Assembly (NCBI RefSeq): GCF_029338575.1
Contig: NZ_CP119992.1
Location: 124,001 to 188,000, forward strand
DNA from: Halomarina halobia
Lineage (GTDB): Archaea; Halobacteriota; Halobacteria; Halobacteriales; Haloarculaceae
Length of the DNA stretch: 64,000 nt
Direction of reading: 5' to 3'
In this document: in pieces, positions 1-7,853 of the stretch
Numbering within the stretch: position 1 is the stretch's first letter
Layout of the letters: every line of letters begins with the position of its first letter
Position numbers and translations under genes: made by a program
Notes under the pieces: model-generated
Databases searched by the model: none
The model's input: the letters and a program-made list of their open reading frames with translations, nothing else
Told to the model about the DNA's origin: nothing

Positions 1-254
1 GCGGCGCGGGCGGCGCGACCGCGGAGACGCCGGCGGGCCGGATCGACCACCCCGGTTACGACGTCGAGGCGGTGGACTCGACGGGCGCGGGCGACGCCTT
101 CGCCGCCGGGTTCCTCGCGGCGATCCTCGACGGCGACGGTTACGAGCGGGCGCTCGCGGTCGCGAACGCCTTCGGCGCGCTCGTCGCGGGCGCGCCCGGG
201 ACGCGCCCGCCGTTCGATCCGGCGGACGTGGCGGACCGCTGCGGGCCGGCCTGA
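1..254 (+). CDS. PfkB-family carbohydrate/nucleoside kinase, 3' end only
   Basis: This is the C-terminal end of a PfkB (ribokinase-like) sugar kinase; the gene begins before the window and its frame runs from base 3. The diagnostic C-terminal PfkB signature DSTGAGDAFAAGF is present, with the catalytic Asp in GAGD that activates the acceptor hydroxyl and the anion-hole glycines. The remaining part (ANAFGALVAGAPGTRP) matches the end of the family fold. The substrate cannot be read from this fragment. Two genes downstream lies a uridine phosphorylase, so a kinase acting on ribose 1-phosphate or a nucleoside is possible, but that is inference from neighbourhood only. Confidence 0.9.
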   Translation, partial: GAGGATAETPAGRIDHPGYDVEAVDSTGAGDAFAAGFLAAILDGDGYERALAVANAFGALVAGAPGTRPPFDPADVADRCGPA

Positions 255-286
255 TCGGACGGGACTCGACGAGACGGCGACGAGTC

Positions 287-366
287 ATACTGTCGGACGT
301 ACGCTCTTCAAGAATCTCGCCACCCCGGGGTGGCGAGTAGCGTCGCGACGGTACGTCCGACAGTAT
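287..366. repeat. Nested inverted repeat (16-bp outer arms, 11-bp inner arms)
   Basis: The 16-base left arm at 287-302 is perfectly complementary to the right arm at 351-366. Inside, 316-326 and 327-337 form a second perfect palindrome centred on CCCCGGGG. The whole 80 bp can fold into a stem topped by another hairpin. It lies between the PfkB gene end and the next promoter. The outer sequence TACTGTCGG...CCGACAGTA recurs at 14196-14272. Function unknown: terminator-like structure or a small non-autonomous element. Confidence 0.85.
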
Positions 367-403
367 CAGCACGATTATGCCCGCCCCGTCCCCGGTTTCC
401 GCC

Positions 404-895
404 ATGACGTTACTACAGGCCGGGCCGTCGCCCCTGCTCGTCGTCGCCGTCGCGATGCTCGCGGGGTTCGGCGCGGCGCTGGCGCTGGCCCCGGTGACGC
501 GCCGGCTTCCGGAGGGCCTGACGCCCGCGTTCGCCGCCGCGTCGGTCCTCTACGGCCGCGACCGCGACGAGCTCACGGAGACGGAGGCGCTCTCCGCGCA
601 CTACACGGGCGGAATCCTCGCCGGGGTGCTGTTCGCGCTCGCCTTCCTCGCCGGCGACGCGGCGCTTCCGACGGAGCCCTCCGTCCTCGGCGTGGCGCTC
701 GTCCCGGCCGTCGCGGCGGCGCTCGCCGTCGCCCTCCTCCTCTACGCGCTCTTCGCCCACGTCGCCCATCCCCGCTTCGATGGAGGTGACGACGGCGACG
801 CCGGCCGCGTCCGCGGCGACTGGGCGATCTCGGTCGCCGTCTACGTCGTCGCGCTGGTCGTCCTCTTCCCGGTCGGCCTCCTCCTGTTGACCTGA
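404..895 (+). CDS. Small membrane protein of unknown function
   Basis: 163-residue hydrophobic protein that I do not recognise as a named family. Predicted membrane segments are near residues 8-28, 66-84, 90-115 and 142-162, with a short charged stretch (GRDRDELTETEA) between the first two and an acidic loop (DGGDDGDAGR) before the last. An ATG also exists at 377, but it sits inside a GATTATG box at 373-379 that lies 25-31 nt before the ATG at 404, the spacing expected for the TATA box of a leaderless haloarchaeal transcript; hence the start at 404. The gene stands alone between a PfkB kinase and uridine phosphorylase. Confidence 0.7.
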   Translation: MTLLQAGPSPLLVVAVAMLAGFGAALALAPVTRRLPEGLTPAFAAASVLYGRDRDELTETEALSAHYTGGILAGVLFALAFLAGDAALPTEPSVLGVALVPAVAAALAVALLLYALFAHVAHPRFDGGDDGDAGRVRGDWAISVAVYVVALVVLFPVGLLLLT

Positions 896-955
896 CGGGG
901 GCGATCCGGACCCGGATCCCGACTCACTTTTACCCCCGGCGGCGGAGGCGGAGGT

Positions 956-1711
956 ATGGCCAAGCAGCCCCACCTCCTGGTCGAATCGGGCGACGTGACC
1001 GACATCGCGCTCATCCCGGGGGACCCCGGCCGGGTCGATCGCATCGCGGCGCAGTGCGCGCGGAGCGAGGTCGTCGCCGAGAACCGCGAGTACCGGGTCG
1101 TCAACGCCGAGTTCGAGGGGCGAGAGCTCACGCTCTGCTCTACGGGCATCGGCTGTCCCTCCGCCGCCATCGCCGTCGAGGAGCTGTCGAACGTCGGCGT
1201 CGAGACGTTCGTCCGCGTCGGCACGACGGGGGCGCTCCAGCGGGGGATCGAGATCGGCGACATGGTCGTCGCCACCGGCGCGGCGAAGAACGAGGGGACC
1301 ACGAGGCGCTACGAGTCCGTCGAGTACCCCGCGGTCCCCGACTACGACGTGCTGACCGCGCTCGTCGAGAGCGCCGAGACCGAGGGCGAGCGCGCGTCCG
1401 CGGACGACGGGGCCGCGAGTCGGGTCCACGTCGGTCCGATCGCCTCCGACGACGCGTACTACGCCGAGGACGACGCGTACGTCAGCGACTGGGAGGACGC
1501 GGGGCTGCTGGCGGTCGAGATGGAGGCCGCGGCCGTGTTCACGCTCGCCCGCCGCAAGGGCCTGCGTGCCGGGGCCATCTGCACCGTCGACGGCAACCTC
1601 GTCGAAGGCACCCAGAAGGGCGAGACCGAGGACGACGAACTCCCCGAGAGGGCCCGGAACAACGTCGAGCGCGCCATCCACATCGCGCTGACCGCGGCGA
1701 CGGAGCTCTAG
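956..1711 (+). CDS. udp: Uridine phosphorylase (nucleoside phosphorylase family I)
   Basis: 251-residue purine/uridine phosphorylase fold. It cleaves a nucleoside with phosphate to free base and ribose 1-phosphate. Visible signatures are the N-terminal phosphate-binding IPGDPGRVDRIA, the STGIGCPSAAIAVEEL and RVGTTGALQ segments, and the ribose-binding VEMEAAAVF. The length fits the family. An ACTTTTACC box lies about 25-32 nt before the ATG, so the message is probably leaderless. With the PfkB kinase just upstream it could feed ribose 1-phosphate into the haloarchaeal pentose bisphosphate route of nucleoside degradation; that link is inference. Whether uridine or another nucleoside is preferred cannot be decided by eye. 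Confidence 0.88.
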   Translation: MAKQPHLLVESGDVTDIALIPGDPGRVDRIAAQCARSEVVAENREYRVVNAEFEGRELTLCSTGIGCPSAAIAVEELSNVGVETFVRVGTTGALQRGIEIGDMVVATGAAKNEGTTRRYESVEYPAVPDYDVLTALVESAETEGERASADDGAASRVHVGPIASDDAYYAEDDAYVSDWEDAGLLAVEMEAAAVFTLARRKGLRAGAICTVDGNLVEGTQKGETEDDELPERARNNVERAIHIALTAATEL

Positions 1712-1751
1712 GCGAAACGCCCAATACCGCCCCCCGTGCGAGATACTGACC

Positions 1752-3275
1752 GTGAAGGGGGAACGCGTCTACCGACTCCTCGGGCGGCTCCGACGCGCCG
1801 AGCGGCGCGAACTCCACGAGTTCCGCGTCTGGCTCGAGTCGACGCGCAATCTCCTCCACCTCTCGGTGCTGGTGCTCGTCCCCCTGCTCATCGCGGTCGT
1901 CACGACGATCTCGAACGCCTTCCCGGCGTTCTCGTTCCTGCTGTTCCCGCCGCTCGCGGCCGGGACCTACACCCTCTTCGCCGACCCGCGGGGCAAGTAC
2001 TCCTCGCCGGTGCGGTTCGTCGCGGGACTGACCGCGGGTGCCGTCTGCGGGTGGGCGGCGTTCGTCGCCGGGACGTTCGCGTACCCGGCTGATCCGACGA
2101 ACGTCCACGCGGGTAGCGCCGCGCTCGCGGTCTTTCTCACCGGCGCGGTCACGTGGCTGTTCGACGTGGAGGAGCCCTCGGCGTTCTCGAGCGCGCTGTT
2201 GATCCTCATCGCCGACGTCCCGCAGTCGGCGAGCGGACGCTTCCTCTTCGACGGGCGGCTCGCGTACGTGGTCAGCATCCTGGCGTCGAGCAGCCTCATC
2301 GCCGTCGCGTTCGTCCTCTGGCGGCGACACGTCTACAGCGCCCGATCGCGCTACCTCTACCGCTCCACGAGGGGCGACGACCACGTGCTCGTCCCGATAC
2401 GCACCGACGACGGGGGGAGCGAGGCGACCGCCATGCTGGGCGCGCGCCTCGCCGCCGCCCACGAGGCCGGGAAGGTGGTCCTGCTCGACCTCGTCACCGA
2501 CGCCGACCTCGAGGACGCGGAGACCGATCCGGAACTGGGGGTGACCACGACCGACGGCACCATCGAGCCGGGCTCCGGGGTGGGGACGGCCGCGGACGAC
2601 CACGATCCCGACGTCGAGGGGGAGGACGATGTCCAGCGTCGGGCCGCGGCGGCGGCCGCCACGGACCTCGAAGCGCGGGCGGCGCGCGTCCGGACGAAGG
2701 TCGGCGTCCCGTGCCAGGTCGCCGTCGCGGAGGCGGGTCCGAACCCCGCCTCGACGGTCCTCGACGTCGCCCACGAGACCAACTGCGATCTCATCGCCGC
2801 GCCCTACGAGACCGAACGCGGCCGCCTCTCCCCGTTCGTCCGGCGGCTGTTCCGCGGCGACGTCGACGTGCTCGTCCACCGGCCGCTTGGCGGGACGACG
2901 TGGAAGCGGGTGCTCGTCCCCGTTCGGAGGACGGGCGACGTCGCCCACGAGATGATCGACTTCGCCACGCGGCTCGCCGGCCGAACCGGTCGGGTGTCGG
3001 TCTGTCACTGCATCGACCGCGAGGGCGATCGCCGCCGCGCCGAGGCGATGCTCGCGGACGCCGTCGAGACGGTCGACGCGGCCGTCGAGACGCGCGTCGC
3101 GCGGTCGTCCATCGAGACGTTCCTCGAGGCGAACGCCGAGGCCTACGATCTCGTGATCATCGGCGCGAGCCAGGACCGGAGCGCGGCCTCCCGGTTCGTG
3201 TCGCGTCCGACGTTCGAGCGGGTCCGGGACCTCGGCTGCGACGTGGCGATTCTCGACCGAAACCACCGTCACTGA
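1752..3275 (+). CDS. HPP-family membrane protein fused to UspA domains
   Basis: 507 residues in two parts. Residues about 30-190 carry four or five membrane segments of the HPP family, with PPLAAGTYTLFADPRGKYSSP typical of that family. The cytosolic part (about 210-507) holds two universal stress protein-like regions: the first begins HVLVPIRTDDGG and contains a long acidic insert near 255-300; the second begins WKRVLVPVRRTGDV and ends with VIIGASQDR, close to the G-x2-G-x9-G(S/T) nucleotide-binding region of UspA. HPP proteins are putative small-anion transporters; UspA domains bind ATP or act in stress. The GTG start lies 41 nt after udp. Confidence 0.82.
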   Translation: MKGERVYRLLGRLRRAERRELHEFRVWLESTRNLLHLSVLVLVPLLIAVVTTISNAFPAFSFLLFPPLAAGTYTLFADPRGKYSSPVRFVAGLTAGAVCGWAAFVAGTFAYPADPTNVHAGSAALAVFLTGAVTWLFDVEEPSAFSSALLILIADVPQSASGRFLFDGRLAYVVSILASSSLIAVAFVLWRRHVYSARSRYLYRSTRGDDHVLVPIRTDDGGSEATAMLGARLAAAHEAGKVVLLDLVTDADLEDAETDPELGVTTTDGTIEPGSGVGTAADDHDPDVEGEDDVQRRAAAAAATDLEARAARVRTKVGVPCQVAVAEAGPNPASTVLDVAHETNCDLIAAPYETERGRLSPFVRRLFRGDVDVLVHRPLGGTTWKRVLVPVRRTGDVAHEMIDFATRLAGRTGRVSVCHCIDREGDRRRAEAMLADAVETVDAAVETRVARSSIETFLEANAEAYDLVIIGASQDRSAASRFVSRPTFERVRDLGCDVAILDRNHRH

Positions 3276-3376
3276 GTGAAACAGTCACGCGCGGATGAGG
3301 GTTGCACACTGTTTCGCCGGTGAACTGACGCAAGCATCGGAGGTGTTGAAAGATTCAGGCGCCAAGTGGGCGCAAG

Positions 3377-3718
3377 ATGACGGCGTTCCGCTGGGAGGTG
3401 TTGATTCTTCGTGGAGGTGTCCCGGGAACGCGGGAGTTCCGTCTGATGCACCACACCGGGCGGGTCGAGGTAGGCGTCGTGCCGTACGCCGGCGGTTACG
3501 ACGCCGCCGACGTCGGCTACGTTGTCGAGGTCGTCGAGTCGACGACGTACGACGCCGACCGCGAGCGCTGGATCGACCACGAGACCGCGACGAGCCTCGG
3601 GGCGAGCCCGTCGCTCTCGACGGCGATGGCCATCGCCGTCGAGGCGGTCCTGAACGTCGACGCGTACCTCGATACGCCCCTCGGGGCGACGCCCACCGAT
3701 CCGCCCCGCGACGACTGA
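3377..3718 (+). CDS. Hypothetical haloarchaeal protein
   Basis: 113-residue soluble protein with no motif I recognise. It is compact and mildly acidic, with the segments LRGGVPGTREFRLMH and GYVVEVVESTTYDADRERW suggesting a small beta-rich domain, and a helix (TAMAIAVEAVLNVDAYL) near the C-terminus followed by a Pro/Asp-rich tail. Codon use agrees with real genes around it. The 101 bp before it contain an imperfect hairpin around GTGAAACAGTCAC (3275-3287) just after the HPP gene stop. Its 3' end faces the K+ channel gene with a 34-bp gap. Confidence 0.6.
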   Translation: MTAFRWEVLILRGGVPGTREFRLMHHTGRVEVGVVPYAGGYDAADVGYVVEVVESTTYDADRERWIDHETATSLGASPSLSTAMAIAVEAVLNVDAYLDTPLGATPTDPPRDD

Positions 3719-3752
3719 GGCGGCGAGGTCGGCCGTCGCCGCCGGTGCGCGT

Positions 3753-4946
3753 TCACAGGTCGCGGACGTCGGTCGCGTCGAGGAGGCGCTCGGCGAGCGC
3801 CTCCATCCCGCCGGTGCCGAGCGCGCTCCGAACCAGCAGGTGGCCGCCGAGCACCGCCGGGCTGATGACCGTGTCGGCCCCGGCGCGCTTGAGTTTCTTC
3901 ACGTTCTCGCGGTCGGACGCGCCGGCGACGATGCGGACGCCGGGGTTCAGTTCGCGCGCGGTGAGGACGGCGAGCGCGTCCGCCGCGTCGTCGTCCGTCG
4001 CCGCGACGACCGCGCGGGCGCGCTCGACGCCGACGGCCAGAAGCGGGTCCTCGTCGCTCGGATCGCCGACGTAGACGAGGTAGTCCCGCTCGCGGAGCGC
4101 GGCCGCGTCGTCGGGTTCCTCGACGACGACGGCGAACTCCGTCTCCGAGTCCGCCAGTTCTTCGATGATCGGTTCGGTCATGTCGCCGTAGCCGGCCACG
4201 ACGACGTGGTCTTCGAGCAGCGAGAGGTTTCTGTCGGTCATGGTTCCGAGGGAGGTCGCGAACCGCGCCTCGATGGCGGGGACGAGCAGCGAACCGGCGG
4301 CGGCCGCGAAGCTCGCCGTCCCGATGACGATGGCGCTCGTGGCGAACAGCCGGGCGACGTCCGTCGCCGGCGTCACGTCGCCGTAGCCGACGGTGCTCGC
4401 GGTCACGAGCGCGAAGTAGAACGCCTCGACGGGCGTCTCGACGCCGCTGAACTGCTCTCTGAGCACCCACGCGCCGAGCGTGGCGTACAGCTGCGAGCCG
4501 ACGACCGCCACGGCCGTCGCCTGCTGCGTGCCGGTCAGTCTACTGGGCCGGTCGAACGCCCGCCGGTTGCGGACGACCGCGAACAGCGTCACTAGCGCCA
4601 GCACGATCTGCGGCACCGAGAGCGGGTTCGACTGGAGCAGCCCTAGCAGCGCCGCGAACGGGAGGAACGCGAGCGCGCTGAGCCGCCCGAGGCGACTGCC
4701 GCGTCGCAGCCCCCTCGCGCTCAGGAGGAGCAGGAACCCGACCAGGGTCCCCGTGAACGCGGCGGTCCGTCGAACGTCGGGGTTGACGACCCCCACGACC
4801 GGGACCGGGGTCACGGCCCGCGCGAAGGCCTCGTTCGCCAGCGCGCCGATCCCCGTCGCGACCGCTACCGCGGCCGTCGCGGCCGTCAGGAGGACCGCGA
4901 CCCGCGGGTGGGTGAGATCCCGGACTCGCGGCAGTCGCAACGCCAT
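3753..4946 (-). CDS. Potassium channel with RCK N-terminal (TrkA_N) domain
   Basis: 397-residue ion channel subunit. After several N-terminal hydrophobic segments comes a two-helix pore module with the K+ selectivity filter TVGYGD in ASTVGYGDVTPATD. The cytosolic domain starts HVVVAGYGDMTEPIIEEL, a Rossmann RCK/TrkA_N domain whose glycine-rich loop would bind NAD(H) or nucleotide. The protein ends about 20 residues after this domain, so the RCK_C lobe is absent. An upstream ATG at 5024 would overlap the start of the divergent gene; the ATG at 4946 has a TTTTGAC box about 27 nt before it, so I use it. The two divergent neighbours each carry an RCK_C-like domain. Confidence 0.9.
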   Translation of the reverse strand: MALRLPRVRDLTHPRVAVLLTAATAAVAVATGIGALANEAFARAVTPVPVVGVVNPDVRRTAAFTGTLVGFLLLLSARGLRRGSRLGRLSALAFLPFAALLGLLQSNPLSVPQIVLALVTLFAVVRNRRAFDRPSRLTGTQQATAVAVVGSQLYATLGAWVLREQFSGVETPVEAFYFALVTASTVGYGDVTPATDVARLFATSAIVIGTASFAAAAGSLLVPAIEARFATSLGTMTDRNLSLLEDHVVVAGYGDMTEPIIEELADSETEFAVVVEEPDDAAALRERDYLVYVGDPSDEDPLLAVGVERARAVVAATDDDAADALAVLTARELNPGVRIVAGASDRENVKKLKRAGADTVISPAVLGGHLLVRSALGTGGMEALAERLLDATDVRDL

Positions 4947-5022
4947 ACGACCAGCCACCACGCCGGGCGTCAAAAGCCGTCCCCTTCGGTACCCATTTAC
5001 CGCCGCGCGCGTAGCAACGGCC
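4947..5022. promoter_or_regulatory. Divergent promoter region between the channel and RCK_C genes
   Basis: 76-bp gap. Reading plus, CATTTACC at 4993-5000 lies about 23-30 nt before the ATG at 5023. Reading minus, GGCTTTTGACG (about 4968-4980) lies about 25-30 nt before the ATG at 4946. Both spacings fit TATA boxes of leaderless transcripts, so channel and RCK_C genes are probably expressed from adjacent promoters. Confidence 0.5.
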
Positions 5023-6279
5023 ATGGCCTCGGTCCCCGTCGAACTGCTCGTCGGACTCTACCTCGGCCTCCTGACGGGCGTCATCCCCGCGCTGGTCTCC
5101 TGGATGCTCGGCTTCGTCGTGCGCTACTTCACCGGCGTGTCGATCCCCGGATTCGCCGTGGTCGTCCTCGGACTCGCCATCGCGGGCGTCAACAGCGGCC
5201 TGCTCGCGCTCAGCGACCAGGCGGTGCTCGCCTCCGGGGAGCGCGTCGCCGTCGCCATCGTCGTCATCGTGATGATGTCGCTGTACGCCCACGCCCGCGG
5301 GGACGCCATGGCCGCGACGTTCCCCCGACGCGTCTCGCTCAAGTCCCTGCGCGACCGGACGCTCTCGGCTGACGTCGTCGAACTGGTCGGCGGCCGCGAT
5401 GAGGTGCGCGTCCGCGTCATCGGCGACGTGGGTGACCTGGAGGGGTACCCGCCGCTGCCCGCCGACCTGCGGGGACGGATCCGCGCCGCCGAGTGGCGCC
5501 TCCCCGCCGACCTCCCGCTCTCGGAACTGGAGGCGCGCGTCGCCGATCGGCTACGGACCGAGTTCGACCTCGCCGACGCGCTCGTGCACATCGACGAGCG
5601 CGGCCGGGCGACGGTCAGCGCCGCGCCGCCCCTCTCGGGGCTCTCGAAGCGGATACCGCCGGGCTCGCGCGCCGTCTCGCTCGACGCGCTCGTGCCGACC
5701 GGCCTCGCGCGCGGCGACGAGGTGACGCTCCGCGACGGTGATCTCCGGGTCGAGGGGACGGTGGTGAGCGCTCGCTCTGCCGGAAGTGGACCGGCGGACG
5801 ACGCCCCCCGCCGCGCCGACGTCCCGCCGGCCGCCGTCGAGGAACCGGCCGACTCGGACGACGCGGCCGACGCGGACGACGTACCCGACCCCGTGGTCAG
5901 CGCGCCGACGACCGCGGGCGGGGCGGGGCGGGTCACCGTCGCCGTCCCGCCGGCCGACGCGCGCCGCCTGCTCGGCGGCGGGACGGCGACGGTCGTCGTC
6001 GAGGCGCGCGGGACCCGACGCGAGTTCGAACTGCTGGCGGTGCTCCGGCGCGCCGGCCAGCGCGTCGCTCGGATCGCCGTGGGCGACGGCCTGCTCGCGG
6101 ATCAGACCCTCGGGACGCTGGCCGTCCGCGACGAGTACGGGGTCGCCGTGCTCGCCGTCAGGCAGGACGGTTCGTGGCGGTTCGCCCCCCGCGGATCGAC
6201 CCGCCTGCGCGCCGGGGACGAGCTGTACGCCGTCGGCGAGCGCGACGCCCTCTCGCGGTTCGCGGAGGTGGCGAGGTGA
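5023..6279 (+). CDS. Membrane-anchored TrkA_C (RCK_C) domain protein 1
   Basis: 418 residues. Three N-terminal membrane segments (about 8-30, 38-60, 70-90) are followed by a long cytosolic part. Residues about 100-270 form an uncharacterised alpha/beta region; a low-complexity Asp/Ala/Pro linker follows near 265-300; the C-terminus, from FELLAVLRRAGQRVARIAVG to GDELYAVGERDALSRFAEVA, matches the RCK_C/TrkA_C ligand-binding domain. No pore filter is present, so it is not itself a channel. It overlaps the next gene by GTGA. Likely role: sensor or gating partner of the divergent K+ channel (inference). Confidence 0.78.
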   Translation: MASVPVELLVGLYLGLLTGVIPALVSWMLGFVVRYFTGVSIPGFAVVVLGLAIAGVNSGLLALSDQAVLASGERVAVAIVVIVMMSLYAHARGDAMAATFPRRVSLKSLRDRTLSADVVELVGGRDEVRVRVIGDVGDLEGYPPLPADLRGRIRAAEWRLPADLPLSELEARVADRLRTEFDLADALVHIDERGRATVSAAPPLSGLSKRIPPGSRAVSLDALVPTGLARGDEVTLRDGDLRVEGTVVSARSAGSGPADDAPRRADVPPAAVEEPADSDDAADADDVPDPVVSAPTTAGGAGRVTVAVPPADARRLLGGGTATVVVEARGTRREFELLAVLRRAGQRVARIAVGDGLLADQTLGTLAVRDEYGVAVLAVRQDGSWRFAPRGSTRLRAGDELYAVGERDALSRFAEVAR

Positions 6280-7436
6280 CCCCCGTGCAGCTGCAGGTGG
6301 CTGCGCGCGTGGTCGCCGAGGCGGCGCTCGTCGTCAGCCTCGGCCTCGTCGCCGGTGCCGTCGCCGCGGGCGTCGCCGTCGCCCACCGGTGGTACGCCCG
6401 CGGGGGGATTCCCGAGGGGCTCGCCGTCCTCGCGGGCGTGAGCGTCGTCGCGGTCGCGCTCAACACGACCGCGGTCCTCGGCGGCGTCATCGACGGCGTG
6501 GGGACGATCGACGAGACGAAGGCGCTCGTGAACGTGGCGGCGTTCCTCGCGGGGGCGGCCGCGGCCGTCGCTGGCGCTCGGGTCGGCGACGCCCTCGCGG
6601 TGAACGTCTTCGAGGAGGACCTCCCGGAGGTGGGTCGCATCGTCCGGAGCGTCGGGCGACACATCACCGTCACGCTCCCCGAGGAGATCGCGGACATGGA
6701 CGACCACGACCCGGTCCCGCCGGAGGTGAAGGCGGAACTCGCGTGCCGGTCGCTCTCCTTCCCCCGCGGCCTCACGGTCGACGAACTGCGCTCGCGGCTC
6801 GTCACCCGTCTGAAGGCGGACTACGGCGTCGGCTACGTCGACCTCGACATCACGGAGGACGGCGAGGTCGAGTACCTCGCCGTCGGCAGCCGCGTCGCGG
6901 GCATCGGACCGACGCTCGCGCCCGGGAGCGCCGCCGTCGCGGTGCGCGCCGATCCGGCGTTCAGCGCCAGCCCGGGCGACCTCGTGCAGGTGTGGGACGA
7001 CGACCCGCTCGCGCTCGTCACGTCGGCCGAGATCCGCGCGGTCGCGGGCGAGACGGTCACGCTCGCGCTCGACGCGTCCGACGCCGACCGCCTCGACTCG
7101 AGTGACCGGTACCGGCTCGTCACCCTCCCGGCCGAGGCGCGCTCGGATCGCGAGTTCGCCGCGCTCCTCCGGGCGGCCGACGAGACGCTCGGCGTCGTCG
7201 CGGTAGCGGAGGGCAGCCCGCTCGCGGGTCTCGCCGTCGGCGCGATCGACGCGTCGATCGTCGCGATCCGCGGCGAGGAGGGCGTCGCCGCGCTCCCGAA
7301 GCGCGGCCGGCGGCTCGCCCCGGGCGAGACCGTGTACGCCCTCGCCCGGCCCGACGTTCTCAGGCGACTCGAATCGGCCGCGCGCGGCGAGGGGCGGCCG
7401 CCGCTGGCCGCCGAGGCGGAGGGGGCGGACGACTAG
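6276..7436 (+). CDS. Membrane-anchored TrkA_C (RCK_C) domain protein 2
   Basis: 386 residues, same plan as the preceding gene: three N-terminal membrane helices (about 10-32, 45-70, 85-105), a cytosolic region from about 115, and a C-terminal TrkA_C-like domain from FAALLRAADETLGVVAVAEG through LAPGETVYALARPDVLRRL. It starts at a GTG inside the GTGA overlap with the upstream stop, so the two are translationally coupled. A conserved early cytosolic segment FEEDLPEVGRIVRSVGRHITVTL is seen. Role probably regulatory within the K+ channel cluster; the ligand is unknown. Confidence 0.76.
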   Translation: MTPVQLQVAARVVAEAALVVSLGLVAGAVAAGVAVAHRWYARGGIPEGLAVLAGVSVVAVALNTTAVLGGVIDGVGTIDETKALVNVAAFLAGAAAAVAGARVGDALAVNVFEEDLPEVGRIVRSVGRHITVTLPEEIADMDDHDPVPPEVKAELACRSLSFPRGLTVDELRSRLVTRLKADYGVGYVDLDITEDGEVEYLAVGSRVAGIGPTLAPGSAAVAVRADPAFSASPGDLVQVWDDDPLALVTSAEIRAVAGETVTLALDASDADRLDSSDRYRLVTLPAEARSDREFAALLRAADETLGVVAVAEGSPLAGLAVGAIDASIVAIRGEEGVAALPKRGRRLAPGETVYALARPDVLRRLESAARGEGRPPLAAEAEGADD

Positions 7437-7472
7437 GAATACACCTAACTGTCCGCCGGCGATACGTCGGGT

Positions 7473-7751
7473 ATGCACTGGAAGCTCTTCGCGAACCTCG
7501 CCGAGACCGCGGGCGAGCGGGAGGTGCCGCTCGACCTCGAGGCGGGGGCGACGTTCGGCGACGCCCTCGACGCCCTCTTCGAGCGCCACCCGGAACTCCG
7601 CGGGGAGGTGCTCGACGACGACGGCGAACTGCGGGGCCACATCCGCGTCCTGCGGAACTCTCGGAACCCGTTCGTGAGCGACGAGGGGTACGACACGGTC
7701 CTCGACGAGGACGACGAACTCGCCCTGTTCCCGCCGGTCAGCGGCGGGTAA
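7473..7751 (+). CDS. samp1: SAMP1-type ubiquitin-like small archaeal modifier (MoaD/ThiS fold)
   Basis: 92 residues with a beta-grasp fold and C-terminal GlyGly (LFPPVSGG). It begins MHWKLFANLAETAG and contains GDALDALFERHPEL, closely resembling Haloferax SAMP1. Proteins of this family are adenylated at the terminal Gly by the E1-like UbaA, then conjugated to lysines (sampylation) or used as the sulfur carrier for molybdopterin synthesis. The ACCTAACT box at 7443-7450 lies 23-30 nt before the ATG, consistent with leaderless expression. A MoaB/MogA gene for molybdenum cofactor lies far downstream at 32222-32881. Confidence 0.9.
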   Translation: MHWKLFANLAETAGEREVPLDLEAGATFGDALDALFERHPELRGEVLDDDGELRGHIRVLRNSRNPFVSDEGYDTVLDEDDELALFPPVSGG

Positions 7752-7853
7752 CGTCGATGCGGCGCGAGGCGAGCGTCCCGTCCCCGTCCTCCGGGCCCGT
7801 GACGAACGGGCGGGCGCGTCAGCCGATCGTCGGGGTGTCCGGGACGGCGACCG

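Noticed and set aside
413..1681. Long minus-strand ORF opposite udp and membrane protein
   Set aside because: Arg/Gly/Asp-rich composition without domains; it is an antisense artefact of GC-saturated third positions. The plus-strand genes have recognised motifs.
4947..5024. Longer start of the K+ channel at 5024
   Set aside because: It would overlap the divergent gene's start, and the TATA-like box lies within that extension.
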